Position numbers and translations under genes: made by a program. The notes beneath the pieces are model-generated. The model saw only the letters and a program-made list of their open reading frames with translations. It made no database searches and was not told where the DNA came from. From Viscum album (Eukaryota; Streptophyta; Magnoliopsida; Santalales; Viscaceae): a DNA stretch of 64,000 nucleotides. Below are positions 47,719-57,509 of the stretch, in pieces. Location: the NCBI GenBank assembly GCA_963277665.1, contig OY728136.1, positions 1,979,780,576 to 1,979,844,575 on the forward strand, written 5' to 3'. The stretch's first letter is position 1, and each line of letters opens with the position of its first letter.

Positions 47719-48340
47719 GGCCGGGTTGGTTCGTCCACGAAACCAACCGTGCCCTCGGAGCGGAAACACTCATATCTTGAGCTCCGGACATCCGATTGAC
47801 GTACCGTCAACTTTGATGCTTTCCTCTAAGTGAGACGGAACATTTGGCTTAATCCACTCGAGGTTTTGATGTCGTCGGAGGGCGGTCGAGTTGGTTCGCT
47901 CACGAAACAAACCGGGCCCCTGGAACGAAAAAGCCAATAACTCATAGACCGGGCGTCCGATTGACGCACCGTCTATCTCGTTGATTTTCTCTTGATGGGA
48001 TAGAACTTTTGGCATACTTCTCCTGAGGTTTGGATGCAGTTGGAGTTTGGGCGAGTTAGATTGTACTCGACATCCAACCGGGCCCCTGGAATGGAAAAGC
48101 TGATATCTTTCAGACCGGACGTCCGTTTGACAAACTGTCAGTGGCGTTGGTGATCAAATTGAGAAACGGTCCCTATGAGTATACCCTATGAGAGATCATG
48201 GTACAGTTGAGATACGACCGGGTTGGTTCTCTCACGAAACCAACTGGGACCCTGGGACGAAAAGGCTAATATCACACTGACCGGGCGTCTGATTGACACG
48301 CCGTCTGTTGCGTTGAGACCCCTATGACGAGGCGTCCTCT
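47719..48340 (+). repeat. Four tandem ~165-base units with hairpins, E5 5' LTR
   Basis: The units start near 47719, 47886, 48046 and 48216. Each begins with an inverted repeat of the form CGGGTTGGTTCG-ctca-CGAAACCAACCGGG and continues GCCCCTGGAACGAAAAAGCC. Then come a purine-poor spacer and CCGGGCGTCCGATTGACG. The third unit has lost most of its inverted repeat. The same array is in the 3' LTR at 54239-54860. Confidence 0.8.
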
Positions 48341-48489
48341 GAGATACTTTTTCATGGAACTTTGTGATACTTGTAGTATCGACCAGCATCTCGTGGAGCG
48401 GACCCTCCCGTAGAAGAGCGTGTGGAGTACGGAGACCGTGTAGCCGACTGAGACCTAACGACTGCTTGACCGATCGATTCGGTGTGTTT

Positions 48490-48720
48490 CGGATAGCCCC
48501 ATGGGGAGTGCATGGTTGTAGCAGCAGACCCACGGCGGAGGAGCGCATGGTTGTATCAGAAGACCCAAAGTACTCAACAGAAGGAATACCTTTGGAGGCT
48601 ATGAGGGGGAGCGCTTGGTTGTAGCGGTAGAACCACGACGGAGGAGCGCTTGGTTGTAGCGGCAGAACCATGGTGGGAAGCGCTTGGTTGTAGCAGCATG
48701 CCCACAGTACTCGACAGGAG
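48490..48720 (+). repeat. Tandem array of GCTTGGTTGTAGCGGCAGA units, E5 5' LTR
   Basis: Six units contain GGGGAGCGCTTGGTTGTAGC followed by RGCAGACCCACGG or variants. Spacing is mostly 35-40 bases, with one longer gap around 48570-48600. The 3' LTR has the same array at 55015-55245. Confidence 0.75.
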
Positions 48721-49106
48721 GAGTACCTCAGCAGTCTTTGGTCAGTGAGCAGTACCTCGGAGTCGTGACAGGACCACTATACACTCCAGAGACGAAGCTC
48801 TTCAGCAGTTACGGTTTTGATAATAAAAATCCTGGTTTGAGATGAGTCTATAATCTCTGTGTTTCCTCAGGATTGAGATGGGTTACTTGATAACATAGGT
48901 ATATGTATGAGCATATACCTAAGTAGAGGTTATCTGTTGAGATCATCTTTGTGGTTATCCTTGTTGGTTTTAGTGAGACCTTGAGGGTCTCGGGGTCCCT
49001 ACTGAGTATCGTTATACACACGCCTGCACGGGCTATGCCCGCACCTCATTGTGTTGGTTGTAGACGACGGGCAGTGCTGACGGAGGCCGAGTGTTCGAGG
49101 ACTGGA

Positions 49107-49246
49107 CGGTACCCGGAGGTGGACTACACGACGAGTCAGTACCTGGAGGTTGACTACATGACGAGTCAGTACCCGGAGGTTGACTACATGATGAATCAGT
49201 ATATGGAGGTGGACTTCACGGCGAGACAACACTCGGAGGAGGTTGA
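49107..49246 (+). repeat. 30-base tandem array, E5 5' LTR
   Basis: About four and a half units of CCCGGAGGTGGACTACACGA plus CGAGTCAGTA, in register with codons. The + frame reads YPEVDYTTSQ-type decapeptides inside a 100-codon ORF (48951-49253). The 3' LTR has the same array (55632-55765) but a stop in the second unit. Whether the frame was ever translated is unknown. Confidence 0.75.
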
Positions 49247-49655
49247 CGGGTGAGAGCGTTGCAGAGGATATCTTTACCTACCCTTCAGGTAGGATCCGTG
49301 GTGGACGATCCAGGAGCTGCGTCATCTATACCTACCCTTCAGGTAGGATCTGAGGAAGACGGCCCAGGAGCCGCTTTCGTCCTTCCAGCTGTTGTCTTTT
49401 TCTGTTGTACTGTGTTCAGTTGTAGTTGTACTTTCTTTTGGGTTTGTATTCTGGCCCATTTACCTTTCATCGCTTCTCTTTGTACTTAGTATTTTACTTC
49501 CGCATATACTCTATGGTGTTTTGTTTACTTTTATAAAGGTAATTCCTTCCTAGTTATCGGGATTTACGCCTTTGGTGCTAGTCGCCAGCCCCTGGCCTAT
49601 GGAAGGCGGGCTTGGGGTAGTCACGACACGGGCCCCGACGACGGGTCATGAAAAA

Positions 49656-49668
49656 TTGGTATTAGAAG
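49656..49668 (+). other. E5 primer-binding site (initiator tRNA-Met)
   Basis: TTGGTATTAGAAG, two bases after the LTR end, fits TTGGTATCAGAGC with three mismatches, two of them C-to-T or G-to-A. Confidence 0.75.
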
Positions 49669-49940
49669 AGTCGGTTCTACCGCAGAACTTATAACTCTGA
49701 TATTTTCTTTCTATGAAGCGATAGTGTTAAGAGTACCGAGTGTGGTTTTCAGTTCAAGGAGTCCAGTGTCGGTACGGGCGACCAACGTATCGATACACTA
49801 GGACCCTGACAACTGATTTCCGACTTTGTGCACGAAAACACTGATTGCATGTGTGTTTCCAGATGTTTTTAAATGTCATCTCAAACCAGGTCAGCTCACT
49901 AGGTATAATCATTTGACCGTGTCACGTTGTTTCTTTCAGG
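49669..49940 (+). other. E5 leader with a possible 3' splice site before gag
   Basis: This short leader ends TTGTTTCTTTCAGG immediately before the gag ATG at 49941. The pyrimidine-rich stretch plus CAG looks like a plant intron acceptor. Candidate donors AAG/GTAGGG lie in the LTR (46733, 46945). Splicing between them would remove the structured repeats. This is inference only. Confidence 0.4.
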
Positions 49941-50443
49941 ATGCCTTTTCTCAGACGACCAGCTAGAGCCTAGAGGGATGTGCGTACAGACAGCCTGTCG
50001 AGCGACGAGGCTTCGGTGAAGGGCCCTCTTGCAGTTGAGGCACCAGTAGAGGCACCAACAGTACTACCATACGTTGGGCCACCGATGCCACCATCCCCAG
50101 CGGTAGGCGATTCACGCCACATGAGCGCCCTGCACGAGTTCCAGCGCTAGAGACCACCCAGGTTCAGGGGAGAGACGGACCCGCAGGCGGTTGAGGATTG
50201 GCTGGAGGCTGTGGTGAGAGTCTTCAGGCTAGTGGGTACGCCGGAAGACTTCATGGTGATCTTTTCTTCCATCCTTCTTCAGGCAGCAGCAGGCAGGAGG
50301 TGGAGCCACTTGTTCCAGTTTTGTGATGGGATGGCCTTCACATGGGAAGACTTCGTGACCTTCTTCAGGGTGGAATTTGTGCTAGTAGGTCTATGCCCCG
50401 AGCGTGTTCAGGAGCTGCTGCCTTTGCCGCGTGTTTTTTGATC
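49941..50443 (+). pseudogene. E5: gag, capsid-like domain
   Basis: The start MPFLRRPARA is taken at the first ATG after the leader. A proline- and valine-rich linker follows (VEAPVEAPTVLPYVGPP). The retrotransposon gag domain comes next: FRGETDPQAVEDWLEAVVRV, FRLVGTPEDF and FTWEDFVTFFRVEF. Two TAG codons interrupt it. The segment that normally follows (the AEYEARF block) is replaced by about 20 unrelated residues and a stop, so gag carries an internal deletion. It would form the particle. Confidence 0.82.
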
Positions 50444-50509
50444 AGTAGCCGAGTCATTTGTGGGCAGTAGACAGATGATGTAGAGGTCCACGGGGGCAAG
50501 AGCCAGCCG

Positions 50510-50642
50510 TACAAGGAGAAGGAAGTGTTATGAATGCGGCGGAAAGGGTCACCTAGCACGTGACTGTCCGACTCCTCGTACAGTTGATCCACAGTCTTTG
50601 GAGGAGCCACCGAGGCAGAAGCAGCGGTGGGTGCTTGAGCAA
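50510..50642 (+). pseudogene. E5: gag zinc knuckle
   Basis: The + frame reads CYECGGKGHLARDC, an intact CX2CX4HX4C knuckle, then PTPRTVDPQSLEEPPRQKQR and a stop at 50642-50644. All four zinc ligands are kept, unlike in E2 and E3a. It is separated from the capsid part by a short stretch with stops. Confidence 0.85.
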
Positions 50643-50644
50643 TA

Positions 50645-50855
50645 GCCGAGTAGTGGACAAGGCAGTAGAGCTCTGGGAGCAAGTGGACAGGAGCGGAACT
50701 AGTGGATACGTCCCTTGTACTTCTAGTTCCATTTTTCTGTTGTATTCGTGTATTTGTACTATGTGCTGCAATAATAAAAAGAAACTTATCTTTGTGATGT
50801 TTTCTTTCCTGTCCTTTTTGTTGGTTGATACTGAGTGGTCCTGGTTAAGACTATT
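50645..50855 (+). other. E5 non-coding stretch with AATAAA
   Basis: This is a T-rich segment with TTTTTCTGTTGTATTCGTG and AATAATAAAAAG near 50771. It resembles a transcript end, and part of it resembles the LTR near 49395-49440. No coding signal is visible. Confidence 0.4.
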
Positions 50856-51043
50856 GACTTGACCCTCACTTTCGAGATTCCTACTGGAGGAGACCCATTG
50901 ACCTCACACTGATGCCGACAGTGTGACTCGACCCTTGGAGGTGAGAGTGATAGTTGGATCTCTTAGTAGTTACGTCGAGGCCTTACGACGTCATCCATGG
51001 CATGAATGCATCATTCATGTTAAGATTTACTGTATTAGGCAAT
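50856..51043 (+). repeat. E5 interior duplication, copy 1
   Basis: GACTTGACCCTCAC through GTCGAGGCCTTACGACGT to TACTGTATTAGGCAA. The second copy is at 51546-51735, 690 bases downstream and about 190 bases long. I recognise no gag or pol motif in it. Confidence 0.7.
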
Positions 51044-51099
51044 GGGCATGGTTCATCCAGGGGGATGAGTCCGGGTATCTCTTTTCGGCAAAGGAAATA

Positions 51100-51250
51100 T
51101 TTTAGCAGCTCTTCCAGATCGTAGGAAAAGAAGGTGCATATCATCCAGGAGCGGATGAAGACTGCACAATGCAGTAAGAAACAGGAAACCGGTGCCAGTC
51201 TTAGAGACTCAGGCATGTTAAATGTTTCAAGAAGAGGAAGCTTTTAAGAG
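51100..51250 (+). pseudogene. E5: integrase fragment (ERMKTAQ region)
   Basis: KVHIIQERMKTAQCSKKQ near 51131-51185 fits the integrase stretch ERMKTAQSRQKSYADRRR that lies between the catalytic core and the C-terminal domain. It sits between the two copies of the duplicated segment and away from the integrase tail at 51880, so the interior has been rearranged. Confidence 0.6.
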
Positions 51251-51545
51251 AGATGAGTCTGCGAAGCGACAGACATGGAGGCTGATCTTGGAGAAAAGCA
51301 TGAGGTGGTGTACATCTTAACATGCCACAACCACCCGCCTTTGTTATCCCCACCAGGCTCAGGGAGCTGGAGGTCGATGGAAGAGTGCGGCTGCATGCGG
51401 TCAAGGAGTGTGACCCAATGGCTCTAAAAATGATTCAAGGGATAGTCTGTGTCCACTACTAGCTGCTGTAGTAACAGACATCGATATGAATCATTCCTCG
51501 CTTTCACAAATCTTGTCCCAGAACTAGAGTTTCCGGTAAGCCGTG

Positions 51546-51735
51546 GACTTGACCCTCACATTTGGAGATACCTTGGGAGGATACTCGATAATCAAACTTA
51601 CGCCAACGGTGTGGTCAGACCCTCGAGGCAAGAGTTTCGGATGGAATCTCTTGGTGGTAGTGTCGAGGCCTTACGACGTTGGTCTGAGTATGGATTGGAT
51701 CCACAGTTCATACACGGATTGACTGTATTAGGCAA
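51546..51735 (+). repeat. E5 interior duplication, copy 2
   Basis: This is the second copy of 50856-51043. Here a 100-codon frame is open (51449-51751, containing SVEALRRWSEYGLDPQFIHG), while copy 1 is frame-shifted. The origin of the segment is unknown. Confidence 0.65.
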
Positions 51736-51879
51736 AAAGGTTTTGGTTTAACAACGACATTAGGTTGGGGTTTCCTTGGTCGGCGAAAAGGGAACCCCAG
51801 GTAGCACAGGATAACTCATGCACAAGGGGGGGTGTGACCGAACACTCATGAGTCGGTCAACATTACCCTTGTGGTAGCA

Positions 51880-52365
51880 GTCGTTTTGAGTTCCAGTTCT
51901 AACAGGAGTTGGAGACCCCAGGAGTTCAGGGATGACGATCACGTCCTTATACGGGTCTCACCTCGATGAGGTTTACAGAGATGTGACCAAGGAGGAAAGT
52001 TATCTCTGAGGTTCAGTGGACCTTTCTAGGTCCTCAGCTGGGTAGGTGAGGAGGTTTACCGCTTGACCCATTCACCTCAGTTGCACCAGATGCACGACGT
52101 TTTCCTGTAATCTCAACTGAGGAGATACGCGCTCGACCCTTCGCATAACATCGACCATGAGGAGCAGGACGATGGCGATGAGGTTACTTACACAGAGGTT
52201 TCTGTAGGGATTGAGGATCGACATGAGCGGATCCTACGAGGACGGTCGATTCCTCGGGTGCACTTTCTTGAGCAGCATAGGAACCTCCAGGTGAGCACAT
52301 GGGAGCGGAAGGCTCAGATGTGTACTCAGTACCGCTTTTTTAACCCTAGTTTGTGTTAAACCTTT
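51880..52365 (+). pseudogene. E5: integrase C-terminal domain and chromodomain-like tail
   Basis: Broken + frames read HVLIRVSPR, GGKLSLRFSGPF, VGEEVYRLTHSPQLHQMHDVF and LRRYALDPSHNIDHEE. Then come VTYTEVSVGIEDRHERILRG, RSIPRVHFLEQH and STWERKAQMCTQY. This is the complete order of the integrase end (GPY region, VFHVSLLRRY, chromodomain-like tail). The catalytic core is missing. The segment abuts the 3' LTR within about 30 bases. Confidence 0.82.
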
Positions 52366-52396
52366 ACGAGGACGTAAATCCCTGAGGTTAGAGTAA

Positions 52397-55300
52397 TGTA
52401 AAGACCCATAAAATTCAAGGGAAATTTTTTTTCTAAATTTTGTATGGGATTTTACAATAACACAGTTTCTGACGGCGCTTGATTCCGAGGCTCGGTGTGC
52501 CCGTAATCATTTTCCAAATTTTAACTCGGGTACATTCAGTGAACGAACGAGCGGATTTTTTTAACTTCTGAACCGGTGCTCGAAATTAAATTCTGAGGGC
52601 ACCGATGGAATCACAGTGCCGATATTTTCTTAGAAATTTCTCTTCCGGAGTTGCGTTTTGCTCGGGTGTGGTTTTTAATTTTTTTCTTTAAGTTAAGAAG
52701 TAAAATAATGTGGTACGACAAACTTTATTTTATTTCACTTAAAGTCACTAAAAGACCACATTAAACTGCTTAAGCTCAGTTGAAACAGATTGGGTGCAAT
52801 CCAAATTTTCATACCCACTTGGTTGGATATTTGTGAGGTGGGGCCCGTACGAGCCCCACCGTTTCTTTTCCCGTAAGTAACGCACCCGCGAAAACCCTTC
52901 TTAATTGAAAGTCAACTGACGCGTGTTTTAAATTCTTAATGCCACATTAATTGGGATTCTTTTTTTTGTTACAATTAATTCATTGAATTAATCGTTTTTT
53001 TCTTTTCTTTTGAAATTCAAACGTGTCGTGTGCATTAATAAAATAAGAAAACTCATACTTTATTTTCCTGTTGGATCTTGTGGCGTTGAGAGGTTTGGGA
53101 GGAGCTTGTATAACTTCAACCTCCTTCGCGAAGAACGTGAAGAATGCTAGCCTCCGACGAAGAACACAAAGAACGCCGAACCCTCGGAGATCGGCGACGC
53201 GACGCCGTGTTCTGCGACGCTGACGATTCTCCCTCCGTGATGCTTCTTCCACGACGATCCAACCCCGCGAAAACCATCGATCGACAAGGACAAGGTAGGG
53301 GGTAGAGCTACTTTTTTATTCTTTCTGGTTTATAACATCAACATGGATTTAATTATTATAATTAAATCTGTATGTTCATGATCCTCGGAGTTCACTGACG
53401 CGACGCCGAGTACCGCACGACAGCGACGCCCTTCTGCGACGCGGTGACCCTTTCTTCCGCGACGATCGATTCCACGACGAACTCGCGTCCGGCGATGAAG
53501 TTAAGGTAGGGGTTTGATTATTTAAATCTCTGTAATTAAATCCCCGGTCATTTAAATATTGTTGGATGAATATCTTTAGAACCGCTAACACGGTGGGTGC
53601 GGACTAACAAAAAAGTCCAACCCCACCTCACCTTTTCGTTCTTGGTGCGCAAAAAAGCGGACGATGACAAACGGGGCCGCAAGGGAGATTCGAGGGCCTG
53701 GTAGTGAAGATCGGGTCCCGGGAGGACCACTGGCGAAGATCTCCTCCAAAACGGACCAACGGAGCGCGTCCGGTGGCCCGTGGAAGCTCACGCCGGCGCC
53801 CGGCGTGCCGCCAGAAAAACCCGACGTGGCTTCATCCGCGGACGCGCGGAACTAGGAGGAGGGACGTGGCCTGGCCGCCGCGTCCACTGGCGAGGCGGCC
53901 CCAACTGGGGCCGCGACGTTTCTTCACGCGGGGTCAGCACGCCACCCCCCCGCGGCTTTCGCTCGTCCGCGCTGGCCGAGCCACAGCGGGCTAGTAGGGT
54001 GGGGCCGGGCCCCGCTGGGTCGGACCCGTGTCTGGTCGTCCCGGTTCGGGCCGACCCAGGGGGGGTCGGGCGGGGACGGTCCGGGCCCCGACCCCCCTTT
54101 TTCGGACCCCTCATGGTCTTTCTCTCATAACTTGAGCTACGTGCCTTCGAACGATGCGCCATCAGCGGCGATGCGATCCTTGGATCGAGACGGTCTTTTC
54201 TGTATACTACACTCAATGTTTCAGAATACTTTGGGTTTGGCCGGGTTGGTTCGTGCACGAAACCAACCGGGCCCTCGGAGCGGAAACACTCTTATCTTGA
54301 GCTCCGGACATCCGATTGACATGCCGTCGACTTTGATGCCTTCCTCTAAGTTAGACGGGACTTATGGATTACTCTGATTGAGGATTGGATGCCGTCGGAG
54401 TTCGGTCGGGTTGGTTCGCGCACGAAACCAACCGGGCCCCTAGAACGAAAAAGCCAATAACTCACAGTCCGGGCGTCCGATTGACGCACCATCTGTCACG
54501 TTGATTTTCCTCTTGATGGGAAGGAACTTTTGTCATATTTTGCCCGAGGTTTGGATGTAGTTGGAGTTTGGGCGAGTGGGATTGTACTCGAAGTCTAACC
54601 GGGCCCCTGGAACGGAAAAGCTGATATCTTTCAGACCGGATGTCTGTTTGAAGAACCGTCAGTGGCATTGGTGATCACATTGAGAAACAATCTCTATGAG
54701 TATACCCAATGAGATTTTGGGGGTACCATTGAGATACGGATGGGTTGGTTCGCTCACGAAACCAACTGGGCCCCTTGGACGAAAAGGCTAATATCAAACT
54801 GACCGGGCGTCCGATTGACGCGCCGTCTGTTGCGTTGAGACCCCTATGACGAGGTGGTCCTTTGAGATACTTCTTCTTGGAAATTTGTGATGATTGTAGT
54901 ATCGACCTGTAGCTCGTTGAGCGGACCCTCTCGGAGATGAGCGTGTGGAGTATGGAGACCGTGTAGCCGACTGAGACCTGACGACTGCTTGACCGATCGA
55001 TTTGGTGTGTTTTAGATAGCCCAGTGGGGAGCGCTTGGTTGTAGCGGCAGACCCACGGCGGAGGAGAGATTGGTTGTAGCGGCAGACCCACAGTACTCAA
55101 TAGAGGGAATACCTCTGGAGGCTATGAGGGGGAGCACTTGGTTGTAGCGGAAGACCCACGGCAGAGGAGCGCTTGGTTGTAGTGGCAGACCCATGGTGGG
55201 AAGCGCTTGGTTGTAGAAGTAGGCCCACAGTACTCGACAGGAGGAGTATCTCAGAAGTCTTAGGTCTGTGAGAAGTATCTCGGAGTCATGACAGGACCAC

Positions 55301-56176
55301 TTTACAATCCATAGACGGAGCTCTTCAGCAGTTATGGTTTCGATAATAAAAATCATGGTTTGAGCTGAGTCTATAATCTCTGTGTTTCCTCAGGATTGAG
55401 ATATGTTACTTGATAACTTAGGTATATGTATGGCCATATACCTAAGTAGAGGTTATCTATTGAGTTCTTATTTGTGGTTATCCTTGTTGGTTTTTGTGAG
55501 ACCTTGAGAGTCTCGAGGTCCCTACAGAGTATCGTTATACTCACCCCTGCACGGGTTATGCCCGCACCTCGTTGTGTTGGTTGCAGACAATGGGCAGTGC
55601 TGATGGAGGCTGAGTGTTCGAGAACTGGACGGTACCCAGAGGTGGACTACACAACGAGTCAGTACCCGGAGGTTGACTACACGACGAGTTAGTACCCGGA
55701 GGTGGACTACACGATGAATCAGTATCCGGAGGTGGACTTCATGGCGAGACGACACTCAGAGGAGGTTGACGGGCGAGAGCGTTGGAGAGGCTATTTGTCC
55801 CTACACTTCAGGTAAGATCTGTGGTGGACGATCCAGGAGCTGCGCCATCTGTACCTACCCTTCAAGTAGGTTCCGAGGTGGATGACCCAGGAGACGCTTC
55901 CGTCCTTCCAGCAGTTGTCTTTTTTTGTTGTACTTTGATCAGTTGTAGTTGTACTTTCTTTTGGGTTTGTATTCTGGCCCATTTACCTTTCAGCACTTCT
56001 CTTTGTACTTAGTATTTTACTTCCGCTTGTACTCTATGGTGTTTTGTTTACTTTTATAAATGCAATGACTTTCCAGTTATCGGTATTTACGCCTTTGGTG
56101 CTAGTCGCTAGCCCCTGGCCTATGGAAGGCGGGCTTGGGGTAGTCACGGCACGGGCCCCGTGGACGGGTCGTGACA
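52397..56176 (+). repeat. E5 3' LTR (3,780 bases)
   Basis: Collinear with the 5' LTR: paired AAGGTAGGGG blocks (near 53295 and 53507), GC-rich core (53770-54100), hairpin units (54239-54860), tandem arrays (55015-55245 and 55632-55765). It ends GGGTCGTGACA, the better-preserved LTR end. Confidence 0.9.
54239..54860 (+). repeat. Four tandem ~165-base units with hairpins, E5 3' LTR
   Basis: The hairpins are at 54241-54271 (CCGGGTTGGTT-CGTGCACG-AAACCAACCGGG, nearly perfect), 54406-54436 and 54740-54770. The unit near 54570 has lost its pairing, as in the 5' LTR, so that loss predates this insertion. Confidence 0.8.
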
Positions 56177-56181
56177 ATATA
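56177..56181. repeat. Target-site duplication of E5, right copy (ATATA)
   Basis: Identical to 45853-45857. Confidence 0.8.
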
Positions 56182-57509
56182 TTCCTCCTGAAAGAATTTT
56201 TTTTATAGCAATTCATACATGAAAAAATGTTTTTAAATGAAGCATAATGTTGCATACCATTATAACATTGTTGTTAAATTGGTTGAATAAAATGGAAGTT
56301 TTTTTTCTGAAAATTGCATTTAAAGGTTTTATATAAAGATAACATATTTATAAATCAGTACTCAATATTGAGTAAAGACTTTATGTTCTTCAAAAATACA
56401 TTTCTCCTATAAAATTATTTTTATTTCCATCTTTGAGAAAACAAAATAATTTTTTTAAAAAATTTCTAGAATTTATTTGAATAAATAATATCATTTTTGA
56501 AATAATCATGTCAAAATTATCTTATAGTTTCATTTTTATAATTTTATAATAATATTTATTTTTCAATAAATATTGAAAATTACTAATTTTTATTTAAAAT
56601 TGTCTTTACATTTCATGAATTTATAAAGGATCATTTTTTAAAATTTTTTAAAATTAAAATTAATTCAATTATATTGTTAAAAACCCAATTTAGGTAATTT
56701 ATGGAATATTTATATTTTATTGGTGCATAATTTTACTATAATTAATAATTTTTATTGATGAAAATAGCTTTTCATCCTTTTTTGTGGGATTAATTTTAGA
56801 TTAAAATATGTCAATTGAGTGAATTCAATTTGATAAAATAAAATATATATTTTAAATAATCATTTAATTTTCTTTTAATTATACCAGTTTAATTATTTTT
56901 CCATAATGAATAGTTAAAATGTAAAATTTGGATACATCGATTATATTTATAATGGTTTTTCTATGGGGGGTTGTTAAATCTAGATATAAGGGTAAATTTT
57001 CTAAGTAAACTTGTCTAAATCCTATTGTATATCCATATTTCTACCTCATACAATCCCACATTTTAATTTTTATCTATTTGGAATCATTTTTCATGAGTAT
57101 GAATATGTTAACTTTTTATCTTCGAAGAGATTAAAAGTGTGTCCACTCCCCCACTTATAAAAGGGAACCCATTCTTTATTTTATTTACTCTAGTTTTGTG
57201 ATGTACTAGCCTAAGTTCTAATTATAGGTTTCCCAAACTGGTGAAAAAAATCCCTTTAGCATACCTCCTCATATGTGAGAAGATACAAAATAGTAATGAG
57301 TGCCTAGGGTGTGTCTGTGGGGGGGGGGCTATTCCGTATGGTTAGTGTAACACAGTGGTTTAATCAATAGATTAATAGTGGAAGAATTTAAATTATGGAA
57401 AATACAATAAAAGAACATATAAAAAACCACGAACTAAACAATAATCAAAATCATTATTCTTGATCATAAAAAAATATGTTGATGTTACATGTCTTGAAAA
57501 TACTGGAAT
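56182..57509 (+). repeat. E0 3' LTR, upstream part, cut by E4
   Basis: This AT-rich stretch continues 45831-45857. Near 57010-57055 AATCCTATTGTATATCC and ACAATCCCA recall the E1 LTR just before its TATA box (near 34100-34140). A TATA box lies at 57156. No coding signal is seen; a G run lies at about 57320. The stretch ends where E4 starts. The rest of this LTR should lie beyond the far end of E4, outside the window. Confidence 0.6.
57156..57162 (+). promoter_or_regulatory. TATA box of E0 3' LTR
   Basis: CCACTTATAAAAGGGAACCC, almost the same context as in the E3 LTRs, preceded by a C-rich patch as in E1. Confidence 0.55.

Larger units (their letters stand above)
45858..49653 (+). repeat. E5 5' LTR (3,796 bases)
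   Basis: In order it holds a moderately AT-rich start and two diverged copies of a block of about 210 bases, each ending AAGGTAGGGG (near 46733 and 46945). A very GC-rich core follows (47180-47580; GGGTCGGGTCGGGTCGGGCC, with a C run at 47427-47440). Then come four repeats with hairpins (47719-48340), a G/C-rich tandem array (48490-48720), a 30-base tandem array (49107-49246) and a 55-base pair of repeats with CTACCCTTCAGGTAG. Long ORFs in the GC-rich core (up to 209 codons on both strands) overlap each other and reflect composition, not genes. Confidence 0.9.
45858..56176 (+). mobile_element. E5: GC-rich large-LTR element with gag and integrase tail only
   Basis: E5 is 10,319 bases: 5' LTR 45858-49653, interior 49654-52396, 3' LTR 52397-56176. 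The ends are TGTAAAGACCC and GTGACA (mutated to ATGAAA in the 5' LTR). A primer-binding site for initiator tRNA-Met follows the 5' LTR. The interior has gag, one zinc knuckle, an unexplained duplicated segment and the last third of integrase. Protease, RT, RNase H and the integrase core are gone. The LTRs differ at roughly one base in ten over the first 250 bases. High GC and arrays of short repeats set it apart from all its neighbours. Confidence 0.92.

Noticed and set aside
47025..47833. Long overlapping ORFs on both strands (up to 209 codons) in the GC-rich part of the E5 LTR.
   Set aside because: They occur in several frames at once, consist of Pro/Arg/Gly-rich low-complexity sequence, and follow from few stop codons in GC-rich DNA. 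The region is an LTR and the other copy has different breaks.
47719..49246. CRISPR-like array because of regularly spaced repeats.
   Set aside because: Units are contiguous diverged tandem repeats without unique spacers, in a plant retrotransposon LTR.
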